A DNA stretch of 42,548 nucleotides from Treponema sp. (GTDB lineage Bacteria; Spirochaetota; Spirochaetia; Treponematales; Treponemataceae): NCBI GenBank assembly GCA_017961705.1, contig JAGCWT010000035.1, positions 1-42,548 of the forward strand, in the 5' to 3' direction. Position 1 is the first letter of the stretch; the number at the start of each line of letters is the position of its first letter. The translations under genes and the position numbers were made by a program. Below the pieces are notes generated by a model, which saw only the letters and a list, made by a program, of their open reading frames with translations, ran no database searches and was not told the DNA's origin. Shown here in pieces: positions 8,671-16,616 of the stretch.

Positions 8671-9410
8671 GCACCTTCTCCTGCAAGCTTAAGATAGGCT
8701 TTCTCCAAATTAGAAACATTTGCCTTTGCAATTATTTCTTCTTTTGAACCGCACGCTGCTACACTGCCGTGGCTAATTACATATATTCTTTGGCAGAGGC
8801 TTTCTGCTTCTTCTATATGGTGGGTGGAAAGAATTACAGTTTTCTTTTTGCTTAAATTCACAAGCATTTTTTTTATTTTTACAATCTGCTCTGGATCAAG
8901 GCCGCCTGAAAATTCATCAAGCACAAGAACTTTTGGGTTGCAGGACAAGGCCTTTGCAAGACTTACCCTCTGACGGAATCCCTTTGACAGAGTTGAAATT
9001 TTATTTGTAAAAACTTCATTCAATGAGCAGGATTCAACAGCAGACTCCACAACTTCCTTCTGCACTTTTTTTTCCACATTGTACATAGACGCGTTAAGGT
9101 AAAGCACTTCTTTTACAGTAAGTGAAGAATCAAGCTCCGGGTATTCAGGAACAAAGCCCGTTACTTGCCTTATTTGTACGGCATCAGTAAAACCGCACAC
9201 GGTAACACTTCCCCGGGTGGCATAGTGAACACCGCATATTGCCTTGAGCATAGTGGACTTACCAGCACCGTTTGGCCCAAGAAGCCCAGTTACGCAGCCC
9301 TGCTCCGCATAAAAATCTATGTCTGAACAAGCTGCGACATTTTTTTTGTACTCTTTGCAAAAGCCCTTGAGTTCAACAAAACCTGTCGTTGGGTTAACGT
9401 CTGTTTTCAT
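8667..9410 (-). CDS. ABC transporter ATP-binding protein (GldA-like)
   Basis: All nucleotide-binding motifs are present in this 247-residue product: Walker A GPNGAGKST at 45-53, signature LSKGFRQ at 141-147, Walker B VLVLDE at 161-166, and the H-loop STHH shortly after. The motifs and the ABC-2 partner place it with drug/polysaccharide-type or Gld-type exporters. I chose the ATG at 9410: it lies 10 bases after the RNase Z stop with AAGGG upstream, whereas the longer reading frame to 9446 overlaps RNase Z. It powers the fused permease encoded next. Confidence 0.92.
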   Translation of the reverse strand: MKTDVNPTTGFVELKGFCKEYKKNVAACSDIDFYAEQGCVTGLLGPNGAGKSTMLKAICGVHYATRGSVTVCGFTDAVQIRQVTGFVPEYPELDSSLTVKEVLYLNASMYNVEKKVQKEVVESAVESCSLNEVFTNKISTLSKGFRQRVSLAKALSCNPKVLVLDEFSGGLDPEQIVKIKKMLVNLSKKKTVILSTHHIEEAESLCQRIYVISHGSVAACGSKEEIIAKANVSNLEKAYLKLAGEGA

Positions 9411-9420
9411 TGCAAAGCCC

Positions 9421-10347
9421 TTAGTCTTCGTAGGGAATTTCCACACGCATTCTGTCGCGGGAAAGCTCTGCAGTGGGATAGACTTCCCTAGCCTGTTTTA
9501 AAAGCAGGTCAAGTTCACGGTCGGTATAGCGCGGACTGTAGTGAATCATTGCCATGCGCTTAACGTTGGCATCTCTTGCAATTGTTGCCGCCTGGCGCGC
9601 TGTCATGTGCTTTTTTTCTTTTGCCTGGTCTTCGCAGTCATCAGCAAACATTCCTTCGCAGATTAAAAAGTCGCTGCCCTGGACTTCCTTTGCAATAGAA
9701 GGAAGATACATTGTGTCCGTAACAAAGCTGAACTTTCTTCCGCTTCTTGCCTTACCCACAACCTGTTCAGGCTTAACTTCCTCTCCGTCCGAATTTATTA
9801 CGCTTTCACCCTTCTGAAGCTTTCCCCACAAGGGACCGCGTGGAACCTTTAACTTTATGGCCTCTTCCGGATTGAATTCACCAGGGCGGTCAAGTTCTTC
9901 CAGAGTGTAGCCTACGCAGGTCTTTGTATGATCAAGCGGAAAAGCGCGTATGTAAAAGCCGTCTCCGCCGTATACTGTGCAAGGGGCTTTTATTTCGTTT
10001 ACCACAATCGGATAGTTTATGTACATGTCTAGGACTTTGCGGCTGGTTTCTATGTATTCAGCGATTTTTGGCGGCCCAAAGATATAGAGTGGCTCCGTTC
10101 TGTCAACCTGGGCGCTTAGCATGAGGATTCCCGGAAGACCCGTAACATGGTCTGCATGTGTATGGGAAACAAAAATTGCGTTTATCTTTTTCCATTTAAG
10201 GTTTAGCCTTCTTAGAGAAACCTGGGTTCCCTCGCCACCGTCAAAAAGGAATAGATCCCCATCCCGTCTTAGCAAAACTGACGTTAAGTGCCTGTAAGGC
10301 AGGGGCATCATTCCGCCGCAGCCCAAAACAAATGCTTCCATATTCAT
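9421..10347 (-). CDS. rnz: Ribonuclease Z (tRNA 3' endonuclease)
   Basis: With the start at 10347 the product is 308 residues, the normal short RNase Z size, and the zinc motif HTHADH falls at 62-67 as expected. Other family features are LGCGGMMPLP near the start, FDGGEGTQ before the zinc motif, FPLDHT, FVTDT and a late MIHYSPRY. The enzyme removes 3' trailers from tRNA precursors and so pairs logically with CCA addition by Cca nearby. The frame stays open upstream to 10503, but that part lies in the inverted repeat and looks nothing like RNase Z. No Shine-Dalgarno sequence precedes the ATG, and a promoter-like sequence ends 7 bases upstream of it. Confidence 0.93.
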   Translation of the reverse strand: MNMEAFVLGCGGMMPLPYRHLTSVLLRRDGDLFLFDGGEGTQVSLRRLNLKWKKINAIFVSHTHADHVTGLPGILMLSAQVDRTEPLYIFGPPKIAEYIETSRKVLDMYINYPIVVNEIKAPCTVYGGDGFYIRAFPLDHTKTCVGYTLEELDRPGEFNPEEAIKLKVPRGPLWGKLQKGESVINSDGEEVKPEQVVGKARSGRKFSFVTDTMYLPSIAKEVQGSDFLICEGMFADDCEDQAKEKKHMTARQAATIARDANVKRMAMIHYSPRYTDRELDLLLKQAREVYPTAELSRDRMRVEIPYED

Positions 10348-10354
10348 AGCGCAT

Positions 10355-10383
10355 ACTGTACAGGAAATAATTAAAATCTGCAA
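10355..10383 (-). promoter_or_regulatory. Candidate promoter for rnz (TTGCAG, 17 bp, TACAGT)
   Basis: On the minus strand TTGCAG (10383-10378) and TACAGT (10360-10355) are separated by exactly 17 bases, and the rnz ATG at 10347 begins 7 bases after the -10. The messenger would start at or next to the start codon. Hexamers are imperfect, so this is a prediction. Confidence 0.45.
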
Positions 10384-10396
10384 GACGTATATCATA

Positions 10397-10564
10397 TTAA
10401 GCATGGAAATCAGTTTTGTGTTCCGCTCCCAGGCAAATCCGTCTGACAAACCCGCTGTGTCGCGGAATAGGAAATTAAACTCGCTACGCTCGTTCCGCTC
10501 CAATGCGGGTTTTCAGCCGCATTTGCCTTCCGCTGCACACAAAATTGATTTCCGGCTGCTTTAA
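10397..10564. repeat. Large nested imperfect inverted repeat, about 168 bp
   Basis: The left arm (from about 10397 to 10455) reappears as an imperfect reverse complement in the right arm (about 10506 to 10564). Examples are GGAAATCAGTTTTGTGT against GGAAATCAATTTTGTGT, GGCAAATCCGTCTG against GGCAAATGCGGCTG, and AAACCCGC against GCGGGTTT. The centre contains another pair, GCGGAA at about 10462 and TTCCGC at about 10493. A transcript of either strand would fold into one long hairpin. It contains no convincing gene and lies between rnz and the divergent EF-hand gene, in the only stretch over 300 bases without a coding region (10348-10655). The rest of that stretch is AT-rich and otherwise featureless. 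Confidence 0.7.
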
Positions 10565-10655
10565 CATAGAAAGGATAAAGAAGAAATACGCTCCAAATAA
10601 ATAAAAAAATGAAAAGTCAGTGGATTAAAAATGCTTTTTGTGCAACAATATATCT

Positions 10656-12875
10656 ATGAACAGCATTACAAAAGCACAGCCACACCGCTGGCACTTTATT
10701 CAGACCGGCGGACTTGTACAGGTAAAAATTTCAACTATAGATGACCTTCTTCATCTTGACGAGCTTGACCCCAAACTTTGGATTGCCCTTGCATGTCCAG
10801 TAAAAGGCCTTGAATTCAGTGAGGAAACCCTAAGCCTGCTTGACACGGATAAAAATGGCCGTGTGCGCGTACCGGAAATTCTTGAAGCGGTTTCTTTTAT
10901 AAAGAAATATTTTGCAAAACCTGAAGTTTTGATGGAAGCTGGAAGTTCCATTCCTCTGGACGCTCTTGGAAAGGAGCCTTTTGACTGCGGACATTCACCT
11001 TATGATTCTGCAAAGGCGGTTCTTAAAATTATAGGAAAAGAAGACGCGGCTGAGATTACGCTTGATGATGTTAGCGTAGAGGAAAAGCTCTTTTCTCCGG
11101 CTGTATTCAACGGAGACAAAATTCTTCCCTCTGAGGCTGCAAAAGACGAACTAAGTGCGGCAATTATAAAGGAAATAATATCTTCTACAGGCGGTGCCGA
11201 CGACATAAGCGGCAGCAAAGGCATTACCCGCGAGCAAAAGGAAGAATTCTTTGAATCCCTACGCGCGGTAAAGGAATGGAGAAACGGAGCCCAGGAAAAT
11301 GCCCCACAGATTTTCTTCCTTAAATACCAGACTGACGCGGCTGCAGAGTCCTACATGGCTGTAAGGGACAAGGTTAACGAATACTTTTTGCGCTGCTCAC
11401 TTGAATGTTACAATACAGAAGTAGAGCTTTCTCTGCGCAAAAAGGAAGAAGACACTGTTCTTTCCAAGGAAGTATTGTGCAAGGAAGAGCTTTCCAAACT
11501 GCCGCTTGCTGTTTGCAAAGACGGTAAAAAGGAACTTCCTCTTGGCAGCGAGATAAATCCCGCATGGAAAGACGCTGTTGATACCTTTAGGAAAAATACC
11601 GTTGAAGCAATTTTTGGAGAAGGCAAAAAGTTCATTACGGAAGATGAATGGAATAAAATTCAGCAGGCTTTTGTGCCTTACATGGACTGGTACAACGCCC
11701 GCCCCCAGAACTGCGCAAAGGATTTGAGCTTTGAGCGCATAGACGAAATTCTTGCATCCGATGCAGAAACGCTTATTACATCCTACCTTGACGAGGAAGA
11801 AAAGCACCCTCCAATTTCGCTTGCAACACTTGAGCTTAGAAAGATGATTCTTTACCGCCGGGACATGCTTGAGCTTGTAAAGAATTTCGTATCGTTCGAA
11901 AACTTTTATTCACCAGATGATGATGCTGTTTTCCAGTGTGGAACCCTTTACATAGACGGACGTTCTTGCGACTTGTGCTTTAGGGTGATGGATGCGGCCA
12001 AACATGCTTCCATGTCTCCCCTAAGCCAGTGCTATCTTTTATACTGCGACTGTACAAATGCTTCTGGAGAGAAGATGCAGATTGCGGCAATGGTAAGCCA
12101 GGGATCCCGCGACAACTTTATCCCAGGGCGCAACGGAGTATTCTTTGATAGAAAGGGTCAGGACTGGGACGCAACGATTGTAAAAATCATCGAGAACCCA
12201 ATCAGCATAAAAGAAGGTTTCTTTAGCCCCTACAAAAAGCTTGTCCGAATGATTCAGGACCGCATTGCAAAGACGGCTGCTTCTGCAGAATCATCTGTGG
12301 CGGAAAAAATGGCTACTGCGGTAGAAAAGCCGACAGACGCTGCAACTGCCGCAAAGGAAGCGACCGCTGGCAAAAAAATTGACGTGGGTACAATAGCTGC
12401 CATAAGCGTTGCTTTTACGGGAATTGCAACAGTTGTGGGCGGTTTGCTGCAGGCATTTCTGGGTCTGGGCTGGTGGATTCCGCTTGGAATTGTTGGATTG
12501 ATACTGATTATTTCAGTCCCATCTATGTTCATTGCATGGGCAAAGCTAAAGCAGAGGAATATAGCTCCAATTCTTGACGCTAGCGGCTGGGCTGTAAACG
12601 GAAACGTAAAAATAAATATTCCTCTTGGTTCCATGCTTACAGTCACTGCGGTGCGGCCAAAGGGCTCAAAGCTCGACTCTTTTGACCCCTACCGCCAGAA
12701 GGGCTTCCCGGTAAAGCGTACTATACTTGCCCTGCTACTTATCGCTCTGATTGTACTTGCTTTAGTCATCATTGCAAAAAATGACTGGAACTTCTTTAAG
12801 GCTGTAGGCAGCGTAAAGGATTTCTTTGTAAACTTTGTAAAAATGCCAGAAATTCAGCAAGGAGAAATAAAATGA
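10656..12875 (+). CDS. Large protein with one EF-hand loop and C-terminal membrane helices, unknown function
   Basis: The 739-residue product is mostly soluble. Residues 63-74 ([12 protein letters not shown]) form a complete canonical EF-hand loop with Asp, Asp, Asn, Gly and final Glu in the calcium positions. Cysteines 428, 438, 441, 459, 464 and 466 cluster around [13 protein letters not shown] and YCDC, a possible metal site. An Ala/Lys-rich linker (about 540-575) leads to hydrophobic helices near 577-600, 607-628 and 689-707. I recall uncharacterised proteins of similar build in other Gram-negative bacteria but know no function. I chose the ATG at 10656 over a TTG at 10638; neither has a Shine-Dalgarno sequence. 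The stop overlaps the rmlA start in ATGA, so the two are coupled. Confidence 0.8.
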   Translation: MNSITKAQPHRWHFIQTGGLVQVKISTIDDLLHLDELDPKLWIALACPVKGLEFSEETLSLLDTDKNGRVRVPEILEAVSFIKKYFAKPEVLMEAGSSIPLDALGKEPFDCGHSPYDSAKAVLKIIGKEDAAEITLDDVSVEEKLFSPAVFNGDKILPSEAAKDELSAAIIKEIISSTGGADDISGSKGITREQKEEFFESLRAVKEWRNGAQENAPQIFFLKYQTDAAAESYMAVRDKVNEYFLRCSLECYNTEVELSLRKKEEDTVLSKEVLCKEELSKLPLAVCKDGKKELPLGSEINPAWKDAVDTFRKNTVEAIFGEGKKFITEDEWNKIQQAFVPYMDWYNARPQNCAKDLSFERIDEILASDAETLITSYLDEEEKHPPISLATLELRKMILYRRDMLELVKNFVSFENFYSPDDDAVFQCGTLYIDGRSCDLCFRVMDAAKHASMSPLSQCYLLYCDCTNASGEKMQIAAMVSQGSRDNFIPGRNGVFFDRKGQDWDATIVKIIENPISIKEGFFSPYKKLVRMIQDRIAKTAASAESSVAEKMATAVEKPTDAATAAKEATAGKKIDVGTIAAISVAFTGIATVVGGLLQAFLGLGWWIPLGIVGLILIISVPSMFIAWAKLKQRNIAPILDASGWAVNGNVKINIPLGSMLTVTAVRPKGSKLDSFDPYRQKGFPVKRTILALLLIALIVLALVIIAKNDWNFFKAVGSVKDFFVNFVKMPEIQQGEIK

Positions 12876-13774
12876 AAGGAATTATTCTTGCCGGTGGTTC
12901 AGGTACAAGGCTTTACCCCATAACAAAGGCAGTTTCAAAGCAGATTCTGCCCCTCTACGACAAACCGATGGTTTATTACCCTCTTAGCGTTCTTATGCTT
13001 TCTGGGATACGCGAGGTTTTGATTATCTCTACCCCACGCGACATAAGCCTTTTTAAGGAACTCTTTGGCGACGGCTCCTGGCTGGGCATGAAATTCAGCT
13101 ACGCGGTTCAGGACAAGCCAAGGGGACTTGCGGATGCATTCATTGTTGGCGAAAACTTTATCGGCAAGGACAGTGTGGCCCTTGTTTTGGGCGACAATAT
13201 TTTTTACGGTCAGTCTTTTAGCACGACCTTGAACAATGCATACAAAAAGATTCAAAAGGAAGGCGGAGCTGTAATCTTCGGATATTTTGTAAAAGACCCC
13301 ACGGCTTATGGCGTTGTTGAATTTGACTCTTTTGGCAACGTTCTGGGAATAGAGGAAAAGCCAAAAATGCCCAAAAGCAATTACGCGGTTCCGGGGCTTT
13401 ACTTCTACGACAATTCCGTTGTCCAAATAGCAAAGGAAATAAAACCTTCCGCCCGTGGTGAAATTGAAATAACGGCTGTAAACAATGCCTATCTTGCAAA
13501 GAAAAAACTCAGCGTTGAGTTATTGGGGCGTGGCATGGCATGGCTTGACACCGGCACTTACGACGGACTTCTTGAGGCGTCCAACTTCATCGCAACCATA
13601 CAGAAGAGGCAGGGAATGTATGTAAGCTGCATAGAGGAAATAGCATACCGCAACGGCTGGATTACCAAGGAAGATCTTATAAACCTAGCGTCAGGTTACA
13701 AAACAGTTTACGGTGAATACCTGAGATACATTGCAAACCTAGACGGTATTCAATCCAGACTTCAAGATCATTAG
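12872..13774 (+). CDS. rmlA: Glucose-1-phosphate thymidylyltransferase RmlA
   Basis: The 300-residue product starts [18 protein letters not shown], the nucleotide-binding signature of RmlA, and keeps [12 protein letters not shown], the GDNIFYG segment, EEKPKMPKS and AWLDTGT. It makes dTDP-glucose from dTTP and glucose-1-phosphate, the first step to dTDP-L-rhamnose. Length and motifs are standard for the short, feedback-regulated enzyme. Its ATG overlaps the stop of the EF-hand protein gene by four bases and has AAGGAG (12859-12864) 7 bases upstream. rmlC follows after 14 bases. Confidence 0.96.
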   Translation: MKGIILAGGSGTRLYPITKAVSKQILPLYDKPMVYYPLSVLMLSGIREVLIISTPRDISLFKELFGDGSWLGMKFSYAVQDKPRGLADAFIVGENFIGKDSVALVLGDNIFYGQSFSTTLNNAYKKIQKEGGAVIFGYFVKDPTAYGVVEFDSFGNVLGIEEKPKMPKSNYAVPGLYFYDNSVVQIAKEIKPSARGEIEITAVNNAYLAKKKLSVELLGRGMAWLDTGTYDGLLEASNFIATIQKRQGMYVSCIEEIAYRNGWITKEDLINLASGYKTVYGEYLRYIANLDGIQSRLQDH

Positions 13775-13788
13775 AGGAAAAACTTACA

Positions 13789-14373
13789 ATGCCTTTTACT
13801 TTTATAAAATGTCCCATTGCAGGTCTATGGGAAATTCAGCCCAAGGTCTTTGAAGATAAGAGGGGTTATTTCTTTGAAGTCTACAGCGAAAAGGATTTCC
13901 ATGAAGCAGGACTTACAATGCATTTTGTGCAGGACGACCAGTCCGCATCCTTTAAGGGGGTTCTTAGAGGACTTCATTTTCAAAAAAAACATCCACAGGG
14001 AAAGCTGGTACGCGCTGTACAGGGTCTTGTATACGATGTGGCGGTTGACCTTCGCAATGGTTCACAAACATTTGGAACATATTATGGATTTATACTTGAC
14101 AGTAAAAAACAGAATCAGTTCTACATACCGGAAGGATTTGCCCACGGTTTTTACGTCCTTAGCGAAACAGCAGTCATTGCATACAAGTGTACGGATTTTT
14201 ACCATCCGGAAGATGAAGGCGGCATCATGTGGAATGACCCAGCCATTGGTATTGACTGGAAAAAAATCGCACCTGATCTAGAACCTCTACTCTCCGAAAA
14301 AGACACAAGGCAAGAAAACTTCTGCAAGGACAGATCCTATTTTGACCTAAATTCAAAGTGGATTGGCGGTTAG
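13789..14373 (+). CDS. rmlC: dTDP-4-dehydrorhamnose 3,5-epimerase RmlC
   Basis: The 194-residue cupin enzyme epimerises dTDP-4-keto-6-deoxyglucose at C3 and C5. Family features are GYFFEVYSEKDF near 25-36, QDDQSAS, the catalytic region GVLRGLHFQ with its histidine, LVRAVQGLVYDVAVDLR, and the late FAHGFYVLS followed by YKCTDFY. It looks complete and active. A GAGG lies about 10 bases before the ATG. It follows rmlA directly; 87 bases separate it from rmlD, and that gap carries a strong promoter. Confidence 0.95.
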   Translation: MPFTFIKCPIAGLWEIQPKVFEDKRGYFFEVYSEKDFHEAGLTMHFVQDDQSASFKGVLRGLHFQKKHPQGKLVRAVQGLVYDVAVDLRNGSQTFGTYYGFILDSKKQNQFYIPEGFAHGFYVLSETAVIAYKCTDFYHPEDEGGIMWNDPAIGIDWKKIAPDLEPLLSEKDTRQENFCKDRSYFDLNSKWIGG

Positions 14374-14413
14374 AACAGAGATTCCCCAGATTACCATCCT
14401 CTGGCAAAGGTTC

Positions 14414-14442
14414 TTGAAAAAACACACAGAAACGCCTATAAT
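14414..14442 (+). promoter_or_regulatory. Strong internal promoter upstream of rmlD (TTGAAA, 17 bp, TATAAT)
   Basis: TTGAAA at 14414-14419 and a perfect TATAAT at 14437-14442 are 17 bases apart, the best sigma-70-type match in this region. The expected start near 14449 gives a leader of about 11 bases that still contains GAGGTG before the ATG at 14461. rmlD and rmlB can therefore be expressed apart from rmlA and rmlC. Confidence 0.75.
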
Positions 14443-14460
14443 AAGGCATAGAGGTGAATT

Positions 14461-15420
14461 ATGATTTGGCTTATCGGTTGTAAGGGAATGCTTGGTTCTG
14501 AACTTGGCAGGCAGCTTACTGCGAATAAAATAAACTGGGTAGGAACAGATAAAGAAGTAGACATTACCAACCTGGAAGTTCTTGACAACTTTGCTGAATC
14601 CCACGACATTGCGGCAAACAGGACAGGCAGTACTGTAGCCAAGGGGAAGCTCCCCACAAAAATCACATGGATTATAAACTGTGCAGGCTATACTGCCGTA
14701 GACAAGGCTGAAGAAGAGGCAGACCTTGCAAAAAAGCTCAACGAAGACGGAGCAAGAAACATAGCCCGTGCTGCACGCCACATTGGCGCAAAGCTTATTC
14801 ATATCTCTACAGACTATGTTTTTGACGGCACAGAAAGATTTCCTTATACAGAAGAAAGCGCAAAGAATCCACAAAGCGTATACGGTACTACAAAGGCAGC
14901 AGGAGAAGATGCTGTTCAAAAGGAAATGACCCAGTACTACATTCTCCGCACCGCATGGCTTTACGGATTCTACGGTCACAACTTCGTCTATTCCATGACA
15001 AAGCTTTTAAACACAAAGGACAGCATCTCCGTAGTAAATGACCAGAGGGGAAGCCCAACAAATGCAGCGGATCTTGCAAGCACAATCATTAAAATCATAT
15101 TGACTTCGGTAAATGCACCAAAACTGTTCGGAAAGAATTCAGCCCTACCGTACGGTGTCTATCAGTTTACAAATTCCGGCGAAACGACCTGGTACGAGTT
15201 TGCAAAAAAAATTTGCGAGCTGGGAAAAAAGTACAAGCGCATAACGCAAGATTGCACTATAAACCCCTGCTCTACGGAAGAATACCCGGTTGCTGCAAAA
15301 AGGCCCCATTATTCAGTCATGAGTAAGGAAAAAATCCAAAAGGCACTTAAAATAAAAATTCCTTCATGGGAAGAAAGCCTTGAAAAATTCATAAAGTCAG
15401 ACAACTTCAAAGGAGAATAA
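14461..15420 (+). CDS. rmlD: dTDP-4-dehydrorhamnose reductase RmlD
   Basis: The 319-residue product begins MIWLIGCKGMLGSELGRQL, the NAD(P)H-binding glycine motif of RmlD. It has the short-chain dehydrogenase features STDYVFDG (Thr-Asp-Tyr region) and the catalytic YGTTKAAGE. It reduces the 4-keto group to complete dTDP-L-rhamnose. It is somewhat longer than the usual 280-300 residues; a segment around residues 45-62 (SHDIAANRTGSTVAKGKLP) looks like an added loop before the second strand. RBS GAGGTG precedes the ATG at close spacing. rmlB follows with a 1-base gap. Confidence 0.93.
   Translation: MIWLIGCKGMLGSELGRQLTANKINWVGTDKEVDITNLEVLDNFAESHDIAANRTGSTVAKGKLPTKITWIINCAGYTAVDKAEEEADLAKKLNEDGARNIARAARHIGAKLIHISTDYVFDGTERFPYTEESAKNPQSVYGTTKAAGEDAVQKEMTQYYILRTAWLYGFYGHNFVYSMTKLLNTKDSISVVNDQRGSPTNAADLASTIIKIILTSVNAPKLFGKNSALPYGVYQFTNSGETTWYEFAKKICELGKKYKRITQDCTINPCSTEEYPVAAKRPHYSVMSKEKIQKALKIKIPSWEESLEKFIKSDNFKGE
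15411..15415 (+). promoter_or_regulatory. Shine-Dalgarno AGGAG that sets the TTG start of rmlB
   Basis: AGGAG lies 6 bases before TTG at 15422, which begins a frame reading straight into the RmlB nucleotide-binding fold. No ATG or GTG at a suitable place offers an alternative, so rmlB very likely starts at TTG. Confidence 0.8.
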
Positions 15421-15421
15421 T

Positions 15422-16543
15422 TTGGGACACCGAAGGCTTAAGAATATTCTGGTAACAGGCGGATGTGGCTTTATAGGAAGCAACTTCATCAACTATCTTT
15501 TTGGAAAGAGTGCGACCGGGCAAAAAGAATTTCAGGATGCAAATTTTTCGGGAAATATAATAAATGTTGACTGCCTTACATACGCCGGCAACCCGGAAAA
15601 CCTCAAGACGGTTCAGGATGAATTCGGAGGAAAACGATATTTCTTTGAAAAAGTTGACATAACTGACCGTACTCAGATTGAGCGTATTTTTAAACAGTAT
15701 GACATTGACACTGTGGTTCACTTTGCGGCGGAATCCCATGTTGACCGCTCAATATTGGGACCGGAAGCCTTTCTTAAGACAAATGTGAACGGTACATTCA
15801 CCCTTCTGGATGCAGCGCGTAGATACTGGGGCGTTTCGCTTGACAAAAAGCGTGATGACGTACTCTTCCACCATATCTCAACGGACGAAGTTTACGGTTC
15901 ACTCGGTCCTACAGGCTATTTTACGGAGACAACACCCTACGACCCCCGCTCCCCCTATTCAGCAAGCAAGGCTTCGAGCGACCACATTGCAATGGCCTAC
16001 TTCCACACCTACGGACTTTCGGTAACCCTAAGCAACTGCACTAACAACTACGGCCCCTACCAATTCCCGGAAAAGCTTATTCCCCTTATGGTGAACAATA
16101 TCCGCGAATCCAAAGAATTGCCAGTCTACGGGGAAGGAAAAAACATACGCGACTGGATTTACGTTGAAGACCACAACCGGGCAGTATGGCAAATTGTAAA
16201 CTCAGGAATAGCCGGACAAAAGTACAACATTGGCGGTGAAAACGAATGGCAGAACATAGACCTTCTAAACAAGCTGATTGAACTTACGGCAAAGGAAACA
16301 GGCCTTGACCAAGATGCGGTAAAAAAGACACTTGTGCACGTAAAGGACCGCCCTGGCCACGATGCGCGCTATGCCATTGACTGTTCAAAAATAAAGGCTG
16401 AACTTAGCTGGGAACGCAAAATGACCTTTGAACAGGGGCTTCTTCTTACCGTAAAGTGGTATCTCTCAAACCAAAAATGGATAGAAAACATAAAGAGCGG
16501 AGAATACCTAAAGTGGATAGAAAAAAACTATTCCGCCAGATAG
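15422..16543 (+). CDS. rmlB: dTDP-glucose 4,6-dehydratase RmlB
   Basis: The 373-residue product has the Rossmann motif TGGCGFIGSNF near 14-24, FAAESHVDRSI, the catalytic HISTDEVYGSLG and the YSASKASSDH Tyr-x-x-x-Lys pair, all typical of RmlB. It converts dTDP-glucose to dTDP-4-keto-6-deoxyglucose with bound NAD+. It completes the four-gene rhamnose pathway in the order A, C, D, B. Translation starts at TTG. The C-terminal residues form the usual substrate-binding helices. A new promoter follows before wbaP. Confidence 0.95.
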   Translation: MGHRRLKNILVTGGCGFIGSNFINYLFGKSATGQKEFQDANFSGNIINVDCLTYAGNPENLKTVQDEFGGKRYFFEKVDITDRTQIERIFKQYDIDTVVHFAAESHVDRSILGPEAFLKTNVNGTFTLLDAARRYWGVSLDKKRDDVLFHHISTDEVYGSLGPTGYFTETTPYDPRSPYSASKASSDHIAMAYFHTYGLSVTLSNCTNNYGPYQFPEKLIPLMVNNIRESKELPVYGEGKNIRDWIYVEDHNRAVWQIVNSGIAGQKYNIGGENEWQNIDLLNKLIELTAKETGLDQDAVKKTLVHVKDRPGHDARYAIDCSKIKAELSWERKMTFEQGLLLTVKWYLSNQKWIENIKSGEYLKWIEKNYSAR

Positions 16544-16567
16544 GCCCTGCATAAGAAATGGAGTTTA

Positions 16568-16596
16568 TAGACATAATTCATTCTATATGCTATAAT
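16568..16596 (+). promoter_or_regulatory. Strong promoter for wbaP (TAGACA, 17 bp, TATAAT)
   Basis: TAGACA at 16568-16573 and TATAAT at 16591-16596 are 17 bases apart. The predicted start near 16603 gives a leader of about 13 bases with a weak AGG before the ATG at 16617. Confidence 0.7.
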
Positions 16597-16616
16597 CTTA
16601 TCAGGTAATCAATGTT

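Noticed and set aside
10348..10503. N-terminal extension of the rnz frame
   Set aside because: It lies inside the inverted repeat, and with the start at 10347 the zinc motif falls at the standard position.
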